DNA from: Streptomyces sp. GSL17-111
Lineage (GTDB): Bacteria; Actinomycetota; Actinomycetes; Streptomycetales; Streptomycetaceae
Assembly: GCF_037911585.1 (NCBI RefSeq)
Contig: NZ_JBAJNS010000001.1
Location: 376,001-440,000 of the forward strand
Length of the DNA: 64,000 nt
Direction: 5' to 3'
Below, piece by piece: positions 17,440 through 26,348 of the stretch. Positions within the stretch are counted from its first letter, which is position 1, and each line of letters begins with the position of its first letter. The notes under the pieces were generated by a model. It saw nothing but the letters and a program-made list of their open reading frames with translations, ran no database searches and had not been told where the DNA came from. The position numbers were made by a program, and so were the translations under genes.

Positions 17440-17818
17440 GGGCGCGTCGCTCGCCGTGTCGACGCCGCCCGCAGACCCCGCACTCGATCTGGCCGAGCGC
17501 GATCTTGTTGGCGACGAGGATGACGGCCTCCAGCCCCGTCCCGCAGGCCTGTTGGACGTCGTAGGCGGGTGTGCGGGGGTCCAGCGGGGAGCCGAGGACG
17601 ACCTCCCGGGCGAGGTTGAAGTCGCGGGCGTGCTTGAGGACGGCCCCGGCCACGAACTCCCCGAGCACCTCGCCGTGCAGGCCGAACCGGTCCACCAGCC
17701 CGGCGAGCGCGGCGCCGAGCATGTCCTGGTTGCTCGCGGTGGCGTAGGGCCCGTCCGCCCGGGCGAAGGGGATGCGGTTGCCTCCGACGACGGCGACACG
17801 GCGTCCGGGAGATGTCAT
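17440..17818 (-). pseudogene. Truncated, frameshifted acetyl-CoA acetyltransferase (FadA2/FadI-type thiolase) remnant
   Basis: From ATG 17818 the frame reads as a thiolase N-terminus (RVAVVGGNRIPFARADG, then AYDVQQACGTGLEAVILVAN with the active-site cysteine). After about 115 residues homology continues only in another frame: IECGV is followed, after one extra base near 17473, by AGGVDTASDAP, the normal thiolase continuation. Homology then ends near 17440, about 60 bp before the acyl-CoA ligase start; roughly 300 C-terminal residues are missing. A full-length thiolase is about 430 aa. It is therefore a pseudogene that still keeps its start, RBS and operator. Confidence 0.88.
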
Positions 17819-17851
17819 GGACGGTTCTCCTTGTGATCCGGGAACGCGGTT

Positions 17852-17883
17852 CTTACTCTTGGGTAAACTTACTCGCGCGTAAG
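17852..17883. promoter_or_regulatory. TetR-type operator (copy 1) between thiolase remnant and fabG4
   Basis: The 32-bp site reads CTTACTC-N4-GTAAACTTACTC-N4-GTAAG, that is two TTAC-N6-GTAA palindromes 16 bp apart. The same arrangement recurs at 20788-20819 next to the TetR gene. It lies in the divergent promoter region of the thiolase/acyl-CoA-ligase unit and fabG4-maoC. Confidence 0.85.
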
Positions 17884-17893
17884 GAGAAAATCC

Positions 17894-19243
17894 ATGGCCG
17901 ACCGCTACCAGCGGCTGACCGCCTCCGGGCCGGGGGCGTTCGTCGCCCGCCGGCTCGGGCTGCCGCGTCCGGAGGTCCTGCGGCGGCACGAGCCGGGCGC
18001 TCCCGTCGCCGTCGGGCCCGTCGTCCTCGGGGGCGCCGACGGCGGGCGGGCCCGGCAGCCGCTGCGGAAGGTGCTGGACGCGATCGGTGTCCCCGTGCTC
18101 GACCCGACGGCGGAGCACGGCGGCCCGCCCGGCGCGCTCCTCTTCGACGCCACCGGCATCAGCGCGAGCGCCGACCTGGCGGCCCTGCACGCCTTCTTCC
18201 ACCCGCGCGTCCGCTCGCTCGCCCCGTGCGGACGGCTCGTCGTCGTCGGGACGCCCCCGGAGCGGGCCGGTTCGCCGGGCGCCGCGGCGGCCCAGCGCGC
18301 CCTGGAGGGCTTCGTGCGCTCGGCGGGCAAGGAGCTGCGGCGCGGCGCGACCGCTCACCTGCTGCACGTCGCGCCGGGGGCCGAGGACGCCGTGGAGTCC
18401 ACCCTGCGCTTCGCGCTCTCCCCGCGCTCGGCGTACGTCTCCGGGCAGGTGCTCCTGATCGAGGAGGCGGGCGGCGCACCCGTCCCGGGCGACTGGGAGC
18501 GGCCGCTCGCCGGGCGGGTGGCCCTGGTGACGGGGGCCTCGCGCGGCATCGGCGCGGTCGTGGCCGAAACGCTCGCCCGCGACGGAGCCCACGTCGTCTG
18601 CCTGGACGTCCCAGGACAGAGCGGGGCGCTGCGCGCCGTGGCCGCCCGGTGCGGCGGCGGCGCGCTGGAACTCGACGTCACCGCGCCGGAGGCGCCGGGC
18701 ACCCTGGCGGCCCGTCTGCGCGCGGAGCACGGCGGGGTGGACGTCGTCGTGCACAACGCGGGCATCACCCGCGACCGGACGCTCGGCCGCATGGACGCCG
18801 ACCGCTGGAACGCCGTCATGGCCGTCAACCTGACCTCGGTGGAGCGGATGACGGAGGAGCTGCTGGCCGGGGAGGCCCCGGTGCTGCGGGACGGCGGGCG
18901 GGTCGTGTGCACGTCGTCCATCTCCGGTATCGCCGGGAACGTCGGGCAGACCAACTACGCGGCGAGCAAGGCCGGGCTGATCGGGCTGGTGCAGGCACTG
19001 GCACCGCTCACGGCCGACCGCGGGATCACGGTCAACGCCGTCGCGCCCGGCTTCATCGAGACACGGATGACGGCGGCCGTGCCCCTGCTCATCCGGGAGG
19101 CGGGGCGCCGCATGAACAGCCTGGCGCAGGGCGGGCAGCCGGTGGACGTGGCCGAGGCCGTCGCGTTCCTCGCCTCCCCCGGCAGCGCCGGGGTCAACGG
19201 GCAGGTGCTGCGCGTGTGCGGCCAGGCCCTGCTGGGAGCGTGA
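17894..19243 (+). CDS. High-molecular-weight FabG (FabG4-type 3-oxoacyl reductase)
   Basis: The 449-aa protein is longer than ordinary FabG (about 245 aa). The C-terminal SDR domain has the Rossmann motif TGASRGIG near residue 216, the NAG motif (VHNAGITRDRT), and catalytic YAASK. The N-terminal 200 residues are a degenerate flavodoxin-like/Rossmann half as in mycobacterial FabG4 (Rv0242c). It reduces 3-oxoacyl-CoA or -ACP with NAD(H). It is translated together with the MaoC gene by a GTGA overlap, reproducing the mycobacterial fabG4-htdX pair. ATG 17894 has an AAGGAG site just downstream of the operator. Confidence 0.92.
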   Translation: MADRYQRLTASGPGAFVARRLGLPRPEVLRRHEPGAPVAVGPVVLGGADGGRARQPLRKVLDAIGVPVLDPTAEHGGPPGALLFDATGISASADLAALHAFFHPRVRSLAPCGRLVVVGTPPERAGSPGAAAAQRALEGFVRSAGKELRRGATAHLLHVAPGAEDAVESTLRFALSPRSAYVSGQVLLIEEAGGAPVPGDWERPLAGRVALVTGASRGIGAVVAETLARDGAHVVCLDVPGQSGALRAVAARCGGGALELDVTAPEAPGTLAARLRAEHGGVDVVVHNAGITRDRTLGRMDADRWNAVMAVNLTSVERMTEELLAGEAPVLRDGGRVVCTSSISGIAGNVGQTNYAASKAGLIGLVQALAPLTADRGITVNAVAPGFIETRMTAAVPLLIREAGRRMNSLAQGGQPVDVAEAVAFLASPGSAGVNGQVLRVCGQALLGA

Positions 19244-20118
19244 GCGCCGTGACCTCCGCCTCCCGATCCCCGCTGACGACCCGCGAACTGCGCACGGTGC
19301 CCGCGCTGGTGCCGCTCTACGCCCGTGCCGTGCTGCCCAAGAGCGGCGGGGACGGCCCGCTGCCCCGCCGGGAACTGGTGGTGACCGCCCGGGCGGACGA
19401 CGCGCGGGTGCGCCGGTACGCGGAGGTGTGCGGCTTTCCCACGGGCGGGCCACTGCCACCGACCTACCCCCACCTGGTGGCCTTCCCCCTCGCCATGGAG
19501 CTGATGGCCGCGCGGGACTTCCCGTACCCGCTGCTCGGTCTGGTGCACCTCGCCAACGAGGTCGAGTGCGCGCGTCCGCTCGCCCCCGGGGAGGCGCTCA
19601 CCTACCGGGTGCGCACCGGCGACCGCGTCCGCCACCCCAGGGGGGCGGCGTTCCGGATGCTCGCCGAGGCTTCGGACGGCTCCGCCGTGGTGTGGCGCTC
19701 GACCAGTACCTACCTGCGGCGCGGACGGCCGACCGGGGAGGCGCCGGGTGAGGCGCCGCCGGGCGTCGAACGTCCCGACCGCACCGAGCGCTGGCGGCTG
19801 CCCGCCGCGACCGGCCGTGCGTACGCCGCCGTCTCCGGCGACCGCAACCCCATCCATCTGTATCCGCTGACGGCCCGCCTGCTCGGCTTTCCCCGGGCCG
19901 TCGCGCACGGCATGTGGACCAAGGCGCGGGCCCTGGCGGCGCTCGCCGACGTCCTGCCGGACGCCTGCCGCGTCACCGTGGACTTCCGCTCCCCCGTCCT
20001 GCTGCCCGCCGAGGCCGACTTCAGCGCCGCCGCGCACGGGGACGGCCACGCCTTCGCGGTGCGCTCGGCGGACGGCACGCGGGAGCACCTGCGTGGCCGC
20101 GTCTCACCGCTTCGCTGA
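19240..20118 (+). CDS. MaoC family dehydratase (HtdX-like)
   Basis: The 292-aa protein is a double hot-dog MaoC-type (R)-hydratase/dehydratase, with the C-terminal hydratase motif SGDRNPIHLYPLTARLLGFP near residue 203 followed by AVAHGMW. It interconverts 3-hydroxyacyl and 2-enoyl thioesters. It starts in a GTGA overlap with the FabG4 gene (GTG 19240; GTG 19249 is an alternative) and so acts on the same intermediates. Its 3' end overlaps the convergent TetR gene by 15 bp. It corresponds to Rv0241c (htdX). Confidence 0.9.
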   Translation: MSAVTSASRSPLTTRELRTVPALVPLYARAVLPKSGGDGPLPRRELVVTARADDARVRRYAEVCGFPTGGPLPPTYPHLVAFPLAMELMAARDFPYPLLGLVHLANEVECARPLAPGEALTYRVRTGDRVRHPRGAAFRMLAEASDGSAVVWRSTSTYLRRGRPTGEAPGEAPPGVERPDRTERWRLPAATGRAYAAVSGDRNPIHLYPLTARLLGFPRAVAHGMWTKARALAALADVLPDACRVTVDFRSPVLLPAEADFSAAAHGDGHAFAVRSADGTREHLRGRVSPLR

Positions 20119-20796
20119 CGCGGGGGGCGCCCACACCTCTCCCCCGAGCACGTTGCGCATGCCGACCCAGGCCATGTTCATCAGCCGCAGCGTGACGCGC
20201 TCGGGGGACTCGTCGGGGTGGTTCTCCAGCCAGTCGGTGAGCGAGTCGGCGGCGCCCACCAGCGCGTGCGCCACGAAGTCGGCGTCGTCCTCGCCGAGCC
20301 GGGCCGGGTTCGGGCTCTCGGCGATGCCGTCCCGGACCAGCCCGGCCACCTCGGCCATCACCATCCGCCGGGCGGCGGAGACCTCGGCGGCGATCCGCTC
20401 GGAGAGCTCGGACGCCTGGCGGTGCAGGACGACCCAGCTGTCCCGGTGCTCGTGCACGAAGCCGAAGAAGGCGGCCAGCCCGGCCCGCAGCCGCTCGTCG
20501 GGGCTCGCCTTCTCGCGGGCCGCGTGCTGGAAGGCCCCGGCCAGGCGCTGGGCCTCCCGCCGCACGCAGGCGACGAAGAGGTTCTCCTTGGAGTCCAGGT
20601 AGAGGTAGACCATCGGCTTCGAGACCCCGGCGAGGTCGGCGATCTCGTCCACCGAGGCGGCGTGGTAACCGCGTTTGGCGAACACCCGGATGGCCACGTC
20701 GATCATCTGCTGTTCCCGGACCTGCCGGGGGACCCGGCGCCTGCGTTTCTCCGTCACCCTTGCCAGCCTACTCACCCCCTCGCCAATCTTACTCAT
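20104..20796 (-). CDS. TetR family regulator of the lipid locus
   Basis: The product (up to 230 aa) has a clear TetR helix-turn-helix (VDEIADLAGVSKPMVYLYLD) after a basic N-terminal stretch (TEKRRRRVPRQVREQQ). The ATG at 20796 lies inside the operator at 20788-20819, so one of the downstream GTGs (20775 or 20757, where VTEKRRRR begins) may be the true start. The conserved operator beside this gene and in front of fabG4 suggests that it represses itself, the SCP2 gene, fabG4-maoC and the acyl-CoA ligase unit, probably with an acyl-CoA ligand. Confidence 0.9.
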   Translation of the reverse strand: MSKIGEGVSRLARVTEKRRRRVPRQVREQQMIDVAIRVFAKRGYHAASVDEIADLAGVSKPMVYLYLDSKENLFVACVRREAQRLAGAFQHAAREKASPDERLRAGLAAFFGFVHEHRDSWVVLHRQASELSERIAAEVSAARRMVMAEVAGLVRDGIAESPNPARLGEDDADFVAHALVGAADSLTDWLENHPDESPERVTLRLMNMAWVGMRNVLGGEVWAPPASAKR

Positions 20797-20819
20797 AAGT
20801 AAACTTACTCTTTAGTAAG
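20788..20819. promoter_or_regulatory. TetR-type operator (copy 2) between tetR and the SCP2 gene
   Basis: This 32-bp site has the same CTTACTC-N4-GTAAACTTACTC-N4-GTAAG layout as 17852-17883; outside the two N4 spacers all 24 positions are identical. It overlaps the possible tetR ATG and ends 8 bp before the SCP2 start, which fits autoregulation. Confidence 0.85.
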
Positions 20820-20827
20820 GACGGCTC

Positions 20828-21286
20828 ATGGCGGCATCGCGTGACGATCTGGCCGCACTGGACTTCGCGAACATCTCCCCACCGGAGTTCTCCCGGCTGG
20901 TGAAGGGGCTCTCCGGCAAGGAGATCGACGCGATGATGACGGGTGAGTTCCGCACCCGCGTCCTCGGCGCGGTCTTCGCCCGCATGGAGCGGCAGTTCCG
21001 CCCCGAGAGCGCCGGCTCCCTCCGCGCCCTCATCCGGTGGAAGATCACCGGCGAGAGCGACGCCGTCTACGAGACGGTCATCGAGGACGGCACCCGCACG
21101 GTGCGCGAGGGGCGCGGCGAGGCCGAGCCCCGGGTCAGCCTGGTGATGGGCGACGCGGAGTTCCTGAAGCCCGTCTCGGGCAACGGCTCCCCCGCGACGA
21201 TGTTCATGGCGCGCAGGCTCAAGGTCGCCGGGGACGTGGGCATGGCCACCGGGCTCACCCGCCTCTTCGACATCCCCAAGGCGTGA
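20828..21286 (+). CDS. SCP2 sterol-binding domain protein
   Basis: The 152-aa protein has an SCP2-like fold: [20 protein letters not shown] followed by [20 protein letters not shown] and the lipid-pocket region [15 protein letters not shown]. Such proteins bind sterols, fatty acids or acyl-CoA. The ATG lies only 8 bp after the TetR operator, so it is presumably under TetR control. In related Streptomyces loci an acyl-CoA dehydrogenase gene follows; here only a remnant of it remains 31 bp downstream. Confidence 0.9.
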   Translation: MAASRDDLAALDFANISPPEFSRLVKGLSGKEIDAMMTGEFRTRVLGAVFARMERQFRPESAGSLRALIRWKITGESDAVYETVIEDGTRTVREGRGEAEPRVSLVMGDAEFLKPVSGNGSPATMFMARRLKVAGDVGMATGLTRLFDIPKA

Positions 21287-21317
21287 GCGCCCCACACCGA
21301 CCGGAACAGACACGGCC

Positions 21318-21483
21318 ATGAGCGGGTTCTCCCCGGACCTGACCGAGGAGCAGCGGGATCTGCGGGCCTGGGTGCACGGCTTCGCCGCCGACGTCGTCCT
21401 CCCGGCCGCCACCGAGTGGGACGAGCGGGAGGAGACGCGTCGGGCTGGCCCTGTTCGGCACCTCGCTCGCGGCCGCCGTCTTG
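21318..21483 (+). pseudogene. Acyl-CoA dehydrogenase (FadE5-type) N-terminal remnant
   Basis: ATG 21318 opens an ACAD N-terminus ([20 protein letters not shown] then EWDEREET). After about 40 residues the frame breaks at about 21438; a shifted frame reads [15 protein letters not shown], which resembles a later ACAD segment (usually [16 protein letters not shown]), so the region between is deleted. Nothing of the remaining roughly 500 residues is present: the glyA riboswitch starts within about 10 bp. Together with the thiolase remnant this shows that both beta-oxidation genes of the locus have been lost. Confidence 0.8.
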
Positions 21484-21493
21484 ATACCCTCGC

Positions 21494-21583
21494 GGCGAGT
21501 CGTGACTGGCGCGAGAAAATGGGACTGACCATTGGGGAGCGGCTCCATCGACGACGATGCACCGCCGCGCGCCTGGGCCACCG
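21494..21583 (+). promoter_or_regulatory. ZTP (pfl) riboswitch upstream of glyA
   Basis: The leader has the two conserved ZTP/pfl blocks: GAGTCGTGACTGGCG at 21497-21511, then after a variable hairpin (GGGACTGACCATTGGGGAGC region, 21521-21540) the 3' pseudoknot block GCGCCTGGGC at about 21568-21577. This RNA family senses ZTP/ZMP (purine and folate stress) and commonly precedes glyA, folD or purH. It ends about 30 nt before the glyA ribosome site, consistent with translational control. Confidence 0.85.
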
Positions 21584-21614
21584 GAGCACACCCCGCCGCC
21601 TCCAGGAGGTCCCC

Positions 21615-23099
21615 GTGGCCCAGCCGACCGCGCACCCCACCCCGTCCGACGGCTCCCACGCCGCCCGGCCGACGCCGGAGTCCGTCGCCTACCGCAGCGC
21701 GCTGGAGGTCATCCGGGGCGTCGAACCCCGGGTCGCCGACGCGATCGGTGCCGAGATCACCGACCAGCGCGCCTCGTTGAAGCTCATCGCGAGCGAGAAC
21801 TACGCCTCGCCCGCCGTCCTGCTCACCATGGGGAACTGGTTCAGCGACAAGTACGCCGAGGGCACCGTCGGGCGCCGCTTCTACGCGGGCTGCCGCAACG
21901 TGGACACCGTCGAGGCGCTGGCCGCCGAGCACGCCCGGGAGCTGTTCGGCGCCCGGCACGCCTACGTCCAGCCGCACTCCGGCATCGACGCCAACCTCGT
22001 GGCCTTCTGGTCCGTGCTCGCCCGGCGGGTCGAGGTGCCGGCGCTGGCCGAGGCCGGGGCGGGCCACGTGAACGACCTGAGCGAGGAGGACTGGGGGCGG
22101 CTGCGGCGCGCGCTGGGCAACCAGCGGATGCTCGGGATGTCGCTGGACGCCGGCGGCCACCTCACCCACGGCTTCCGGCCCAACATCTCGGGCAAGATGT
22201 TCGAGCAGCGCAGCTACGGGACCGACCCGGCGACCGGCCTGCTGGACTACGACGCCGTGGCCGCCGCCGCGCGGGAGTTCCGTCCACTCGTCCTCATCGC
22301 CGGGTACTCCGCCTACCCCCGGCTGGTGAACTTCCGCCTGATGCGGGAGATCGCCGACGAGGTCGGGGCGACCCTCATGGTGGACATGGCGCACTTCGCC
22401 GGACTCGTCGCGGGCAAGGTCCTCACCGGCGACTTCGACCCGGTGCCGCACGCCGCCGTCGTCACCACCACGACCCACAAGTCGCTGCGCGGGCCGCGCG
22501 GCGGCATGGTGCTGTGCGACGACTCCCTGGCCGAGCAGGTCGACCGGGGCTGCCCGATGGTGCTGGGCGGTCCGCTGCCGCACGTCATGGCCGCCAAGGC
22601 GGTCGCACTCGCCGAGGCGCGGCGGCCGGAGTTCCGCGACTACGCCCAGCGCGTCGTGGACAACGCCCGGACCCTGGCCGAGGGCCTGCGCAGGCGGGGC
22701 GGCCGGCTGGTCACCGGCGGCACCGACAACCACCTGGTGCTGCTCGACGTCTCCGGGTACGGGCTGAGCGGCCGGCAGGCCGAGGCGGCCCTGCTGGACG
22801 CCGGCATCGTCACCAACCGCAACGCGATCCCGCAGGACCCCAACGGGGCCTGGTACACCTCCGGCGTGCGGATGGGCACACCGGCGCTGACGACACGCGG
22901 CTTCGGGGCGGCGGAGATGGACGAGGTGGCCGACCTGACGCACACCGTGCTGAGCCGCACGACGGCGGGCACCACCCCCTCCGGCGCGCCGTCCAAGGCC
23001 CGCCACGTGCTGGCAGACGGCGTCGCCGATGAGGTCCGCAGCCGCTCCGCCGACCTGCTCGGCAAGCACCCGCTGTACCCGGGCGTCGACCTGGGCTGA
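21615..23099 (+). CDS. glyA: Serine hydroxymethyltransferase
   Basis: The 494-aa PLP enzyme interconverts serine and glycine with tetrahydrofolate. Motifs include [27 protein letters not shown], and the PLP lysine in [14 protein letters not shown]. It is the long actinobacterial form (about 480 aa) with an extra segment ([19 protein letters not shown]) before the catalytic core, not the 420-aa E. coli type. GTG 21615 is chosen because AGGAGG lies 5 bp upstream and follows the ZTP riboswitch. Expression should rise under folate/one-carbon shortage. Confidence 0.95.
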   Translation: MAQPTAHPTPSDGSHAARPTPESVAYRSALEVIRGVEPRVADAIGAEITDQRASLKLIASENYASPAVLLTMGNWFSDKYAEGTVGRRFYAGCRNVDTVEALAAEHARELFGARHAYVQPHSGIDANLVAFWSVLARRVEVPALAEAGAGHVNDLSEEDWGRLRRALGNQRMLGMSLDAGGHLTHGFRPNISGKMFEQRSYGTDPATGLLDYDAVAAAAREFRPLVLIAGYSAYPRLVNFRLMREIADEVGATLMVDMAHFAGLVAGKVLTGDFDPVPHAAVVTTTTHKSLRGPRGGMVLCDDSLAEQVDRGCPMVLGGPLPHVMAAKAVALAEARRPEFRDYAQRVVDNARTLAEGLRRRGGRLVTGGTDNHLVLLDVSGYGLSGRQAEAALLDAGIVTNRNAIPQDPNGAWYTSGVRMGTPALTTRGFGAAEMDEVADLTHTVLSRTTAGTTPSGAPSKARHVLADGVADEVRSRSADLLGKHPLYPGVDLG

Positions 23100-23192
23100 G
23101 CGCGGCGACCGGGACGCCCGAGTCCGCCGCGAAGTCGCTTCCCGCACGCGGTGGGGGCACCCTGGAAGAAGCCACGGTGAGAGGTGAGTGCC

Positions 23193-23462
23193 ATGGAGAC
23201 GATCGTCGGCATGAATGTCGAGATGGAGTTCTGGGAGGACGGCGACAAGACGCGGGCGTCCTGCCTGATGCGGCTGCAGGACGGCACGGAGCTGAAGGCC
23301 CACGGCCGTGCCGACCGCTACCCCTCGGACCCGGCCCAGCAGCGGGTCGGTGAGGAGATCGCGGCGGCCCGGGCCCTGCGGGACCTCTCCCACCAGCTCC
23401 TGGCCAAGGCCGGCCACGAGATCGAGTCGGTCACGCACCAGCCGGCGCACCTGACGCGCTGA
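23193..23462 (+). CDS. DUF1876 domain-containing protein
   Basis: The 89-aa protein matches the DUF1876 pattern ETIVGMNVEMEFWEDGDKTR, then DGTELKAHGRADRYPSDP and EEIAAARALRDLSHQLL. The family is small, actinobacterial and of unknown function (dsRBD-like fold in related proteins). ATG 23193 is supported by an AGGTGAG site; an in-frame GTG at 23184 would add three residues. It ends 5 bp before a strong terminator hairpin. Confidence 0.88.
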   Translation: METIVGMNVEMEFWEDGDKTRASCLMRLQDGTELKAHGRADRYPSDPAQQRVGEEIAAARALRDLSHQLLAKAGHEIESVTHQPAHLTR

Positions 23463-23467
23463 GCCGC

Positions 23468-23512
23468 GCCGGTCGGACACCCGGGCCATCGGGCCCCGGG
23501 TGTCCGACCGGC
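23468..23512. terminator. Strong inverted-repeat terminator after the DUF1876 gene
   Basis: A perfect 18-bp stem (GCCGGTCGGACACCCGGG at 23468-23485, complement at 23495-23512) with a 9-nt loop sits directly after the DUF1876 stop codon. Typical GC-rich Streptomyces terminators lack a U-tract, as here. Confidence 0.85.
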
Positions 23513-23528
23513 GGCGTACCGTCGAGGT

Positions 23529-23756
23529 ATGTGCCGAAGCATCAAGACGCTGCGCCCCCCGTACACCGAGGCGGTCACGGAGGACGACGTGCGTGCCGCC
23601 GCGCTGCAGTACGTCCGCAAGGTGTCCGGCTTCCGTCATCCCGCCGCGCACAACGCGGCGGCGTTCGAGCGTGCCGTGGACGAGGTGACGGCGGCCACCG
23701 AGGAGTTGCTGGCCTCGCTGAGCGTCCGGGGCGGGGCCGCGTCGAAGAATCCCTGA
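23529..23756 (+). CDS. DUF2277 family protein
   Basis: The 75-aa protein begins MCRSIKTLRPPYTEAVTEDD, the hallmark of DUF2277, followed by AALQYVRKVSGFRHPAAHN. It is widespread in actinobacteria and cyanobacteria with no established function. ATG 23529 is unambiguous. It follows the terminator at 23468-23512, so it likely has its own promoter within about 15 bp or is read at low level through the hairpin. Confidence 0.9.
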   Translation: MCRSIKTLRPPYTEAVTEDDVRAAALQYVRKVSGFRHPAAHNAAAFERAVDEVTAATEELLASLSVRGGAASKNP

Positions 23757-23853
23757 CGCCCGCGCCGGGGGCGACGTGCGTGCCGACCGGTGCGCGGTGA
23801 GGGGCTCCGGCGCGCACCGGCGTCTCCCCGGCTGGGCGGAAAGGCGAACGGGG

Positions 23854-23868
23854 ACGTTGACTCAACGT
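23854..23868. repeat. Perfect 15-bp palindrome
   Basis: ACGTTGA-C-TCAACGT is a perfect palindrome with a single central base in the 268-bp gap between the DUF2277 and DUF6227 genes. It may be a protein-binding site for the downstream promoter, but no factor is recognised. Confidence 0.6.
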
Positions 23869-24024
23869 GACGGAACGCGGGCTGCGGAGCGATGAAACAG
23901 CTCACATGAGCCACGCGAACCGCACATGTCAGCCAATATGCGCACCAGGTGACGGGCAGCCGCTACTTTGGGTATTCAACGGGTGGACGGGGAGATTCCG
24001 CTCCTGCTCACGTGGAGGCACCCG

Positions 24025-24828
24025 ATGAACGACACGGCGCGGCGCCCGGGCGGGCCGGCGCCGGGCGACCACCTGGCCCTGCTCATAGCCCGCGCACGCA
24101 ACCCCTTCGAGATCAGCGAACCGCTGACCGACCGGCTGGCCACGGCCGTCCGGTGCGACGTTCAGCTCCGGTCGTTCCGCCAGCACAGGAACCCGCCTCC
24201 CGCGCTGCGCTGTTCGACCTACCAGTACACCTTCACCTTCGCCGACCACAGCGTCCTGGTGCTGTGGGAACTGCGCCACGACACCGAGGCGGAAGGGCAG
24301 GTGACGTGTGAGGTGTACCCGGACTTCGCCGCCCTCCAGGAGGCGGAGAGCCGCGTGCACCAGCGCATGGGCGGTGCCCTGCCCGACGCGCCCGCCGGGG
24401 CGGGGGACGCCGCGCGGACACCGGCCCGCGTCGAAAGGTCCCGGTTCTGCCTGCCCGCTCCCCGCAGGGGGCAGCACAGCTACACCGAGCGCGACTCGGC
24501 CGACCACGCCCGGCGGCTGCTGCGCCGGGCCGTCAACCCCGACCGCCCCGGCGCGCGGACGCTGGACCTGCTGAGGACGGCGACCCGTCATCAGATCTCC
24601 CGGGTGCCGCAGCCGTTCGGCCCGGCGGGGCCGAACGCGTTCTGCTCGGTCTACGAGCACGCCTTCCTGCTGGCGGACGGGAGGGAGGTGAACCTGTACG
24701 AACTCGAGCACGACTTCACCGAGGACCGCCGTCTGGTCTGCGAGGTGTACGCCGACGCCGCGACGGCGGACCGCGCCGCCGAGCGGCATGTGACGGCCCA
24801 TGGCGCGGGTGGCCGGACCGGGGAATAA
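24025..24828 (+). CDS. DUF6227 family protein
   Basis: The 267-aa Streptomyces-type protein has two similar halves: an N-terminal segment with ALLIARARNPFEI and STYQYTFTFADHSVLVLWEL, and a C-terminal one with ADHARRLLRRAVNPDRPG and VYEHAFLLADGREVNLYELE. This internal duplication and wording match DUF6227. Function is unknown. ATG 24025 has GGAGG 8 bp upstream. Confidence 0.85.
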   Translation: MNDTARRPGGPAPGDHLALLIARARNPFEISEPLTDRLATAVRCDVQLRSFRQHRNPPPALRCSTYQYTFTFADHSVLVLWELRHDTEAEGQVTCEVYPDFAALQEAESRVHQRMGGALPDAPAGAGDAARTPARVERSRFCLPAPRRGQHSYTERDSADHARRLLRRAVNPDRPGARTLDLLRTATRHQISRVPQPFGPAGPNAFCSVYEHAFLLADGREVNLYELEHDFTEDRRLVCEVYADAATADRAAERHVTAHGAGGRTGE

Positions 24829-24927
24829 TCCGGAAGCGCTTGCCGGGTCCGGCCGACCCGCTCTACGTTTGACGCGCTCGTCAACTCCCGTCCCGACGGG
24901 AAACGTTGGAGTCCGTGCAGCAGGTAG

Positions 24928-26295
<1,368 letters not shown>

Positions 26296-26348
26296 GCGAC
26301 GGCCGCGCCGCGGCGCGAACCTGACGAGCCGCACCCGACCCGGCGAGG

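Noticed and set aside
15464..19459. A 1331-aa minus-strand open frame suggesting a fused thiolase-ligase protein
   Set aside because: Its first part is antisense to fabG4; the true pieces are the thiolase remnant (ATG 17818) and the acyl-CoA ligase (ATG 17377) with its own RBS.
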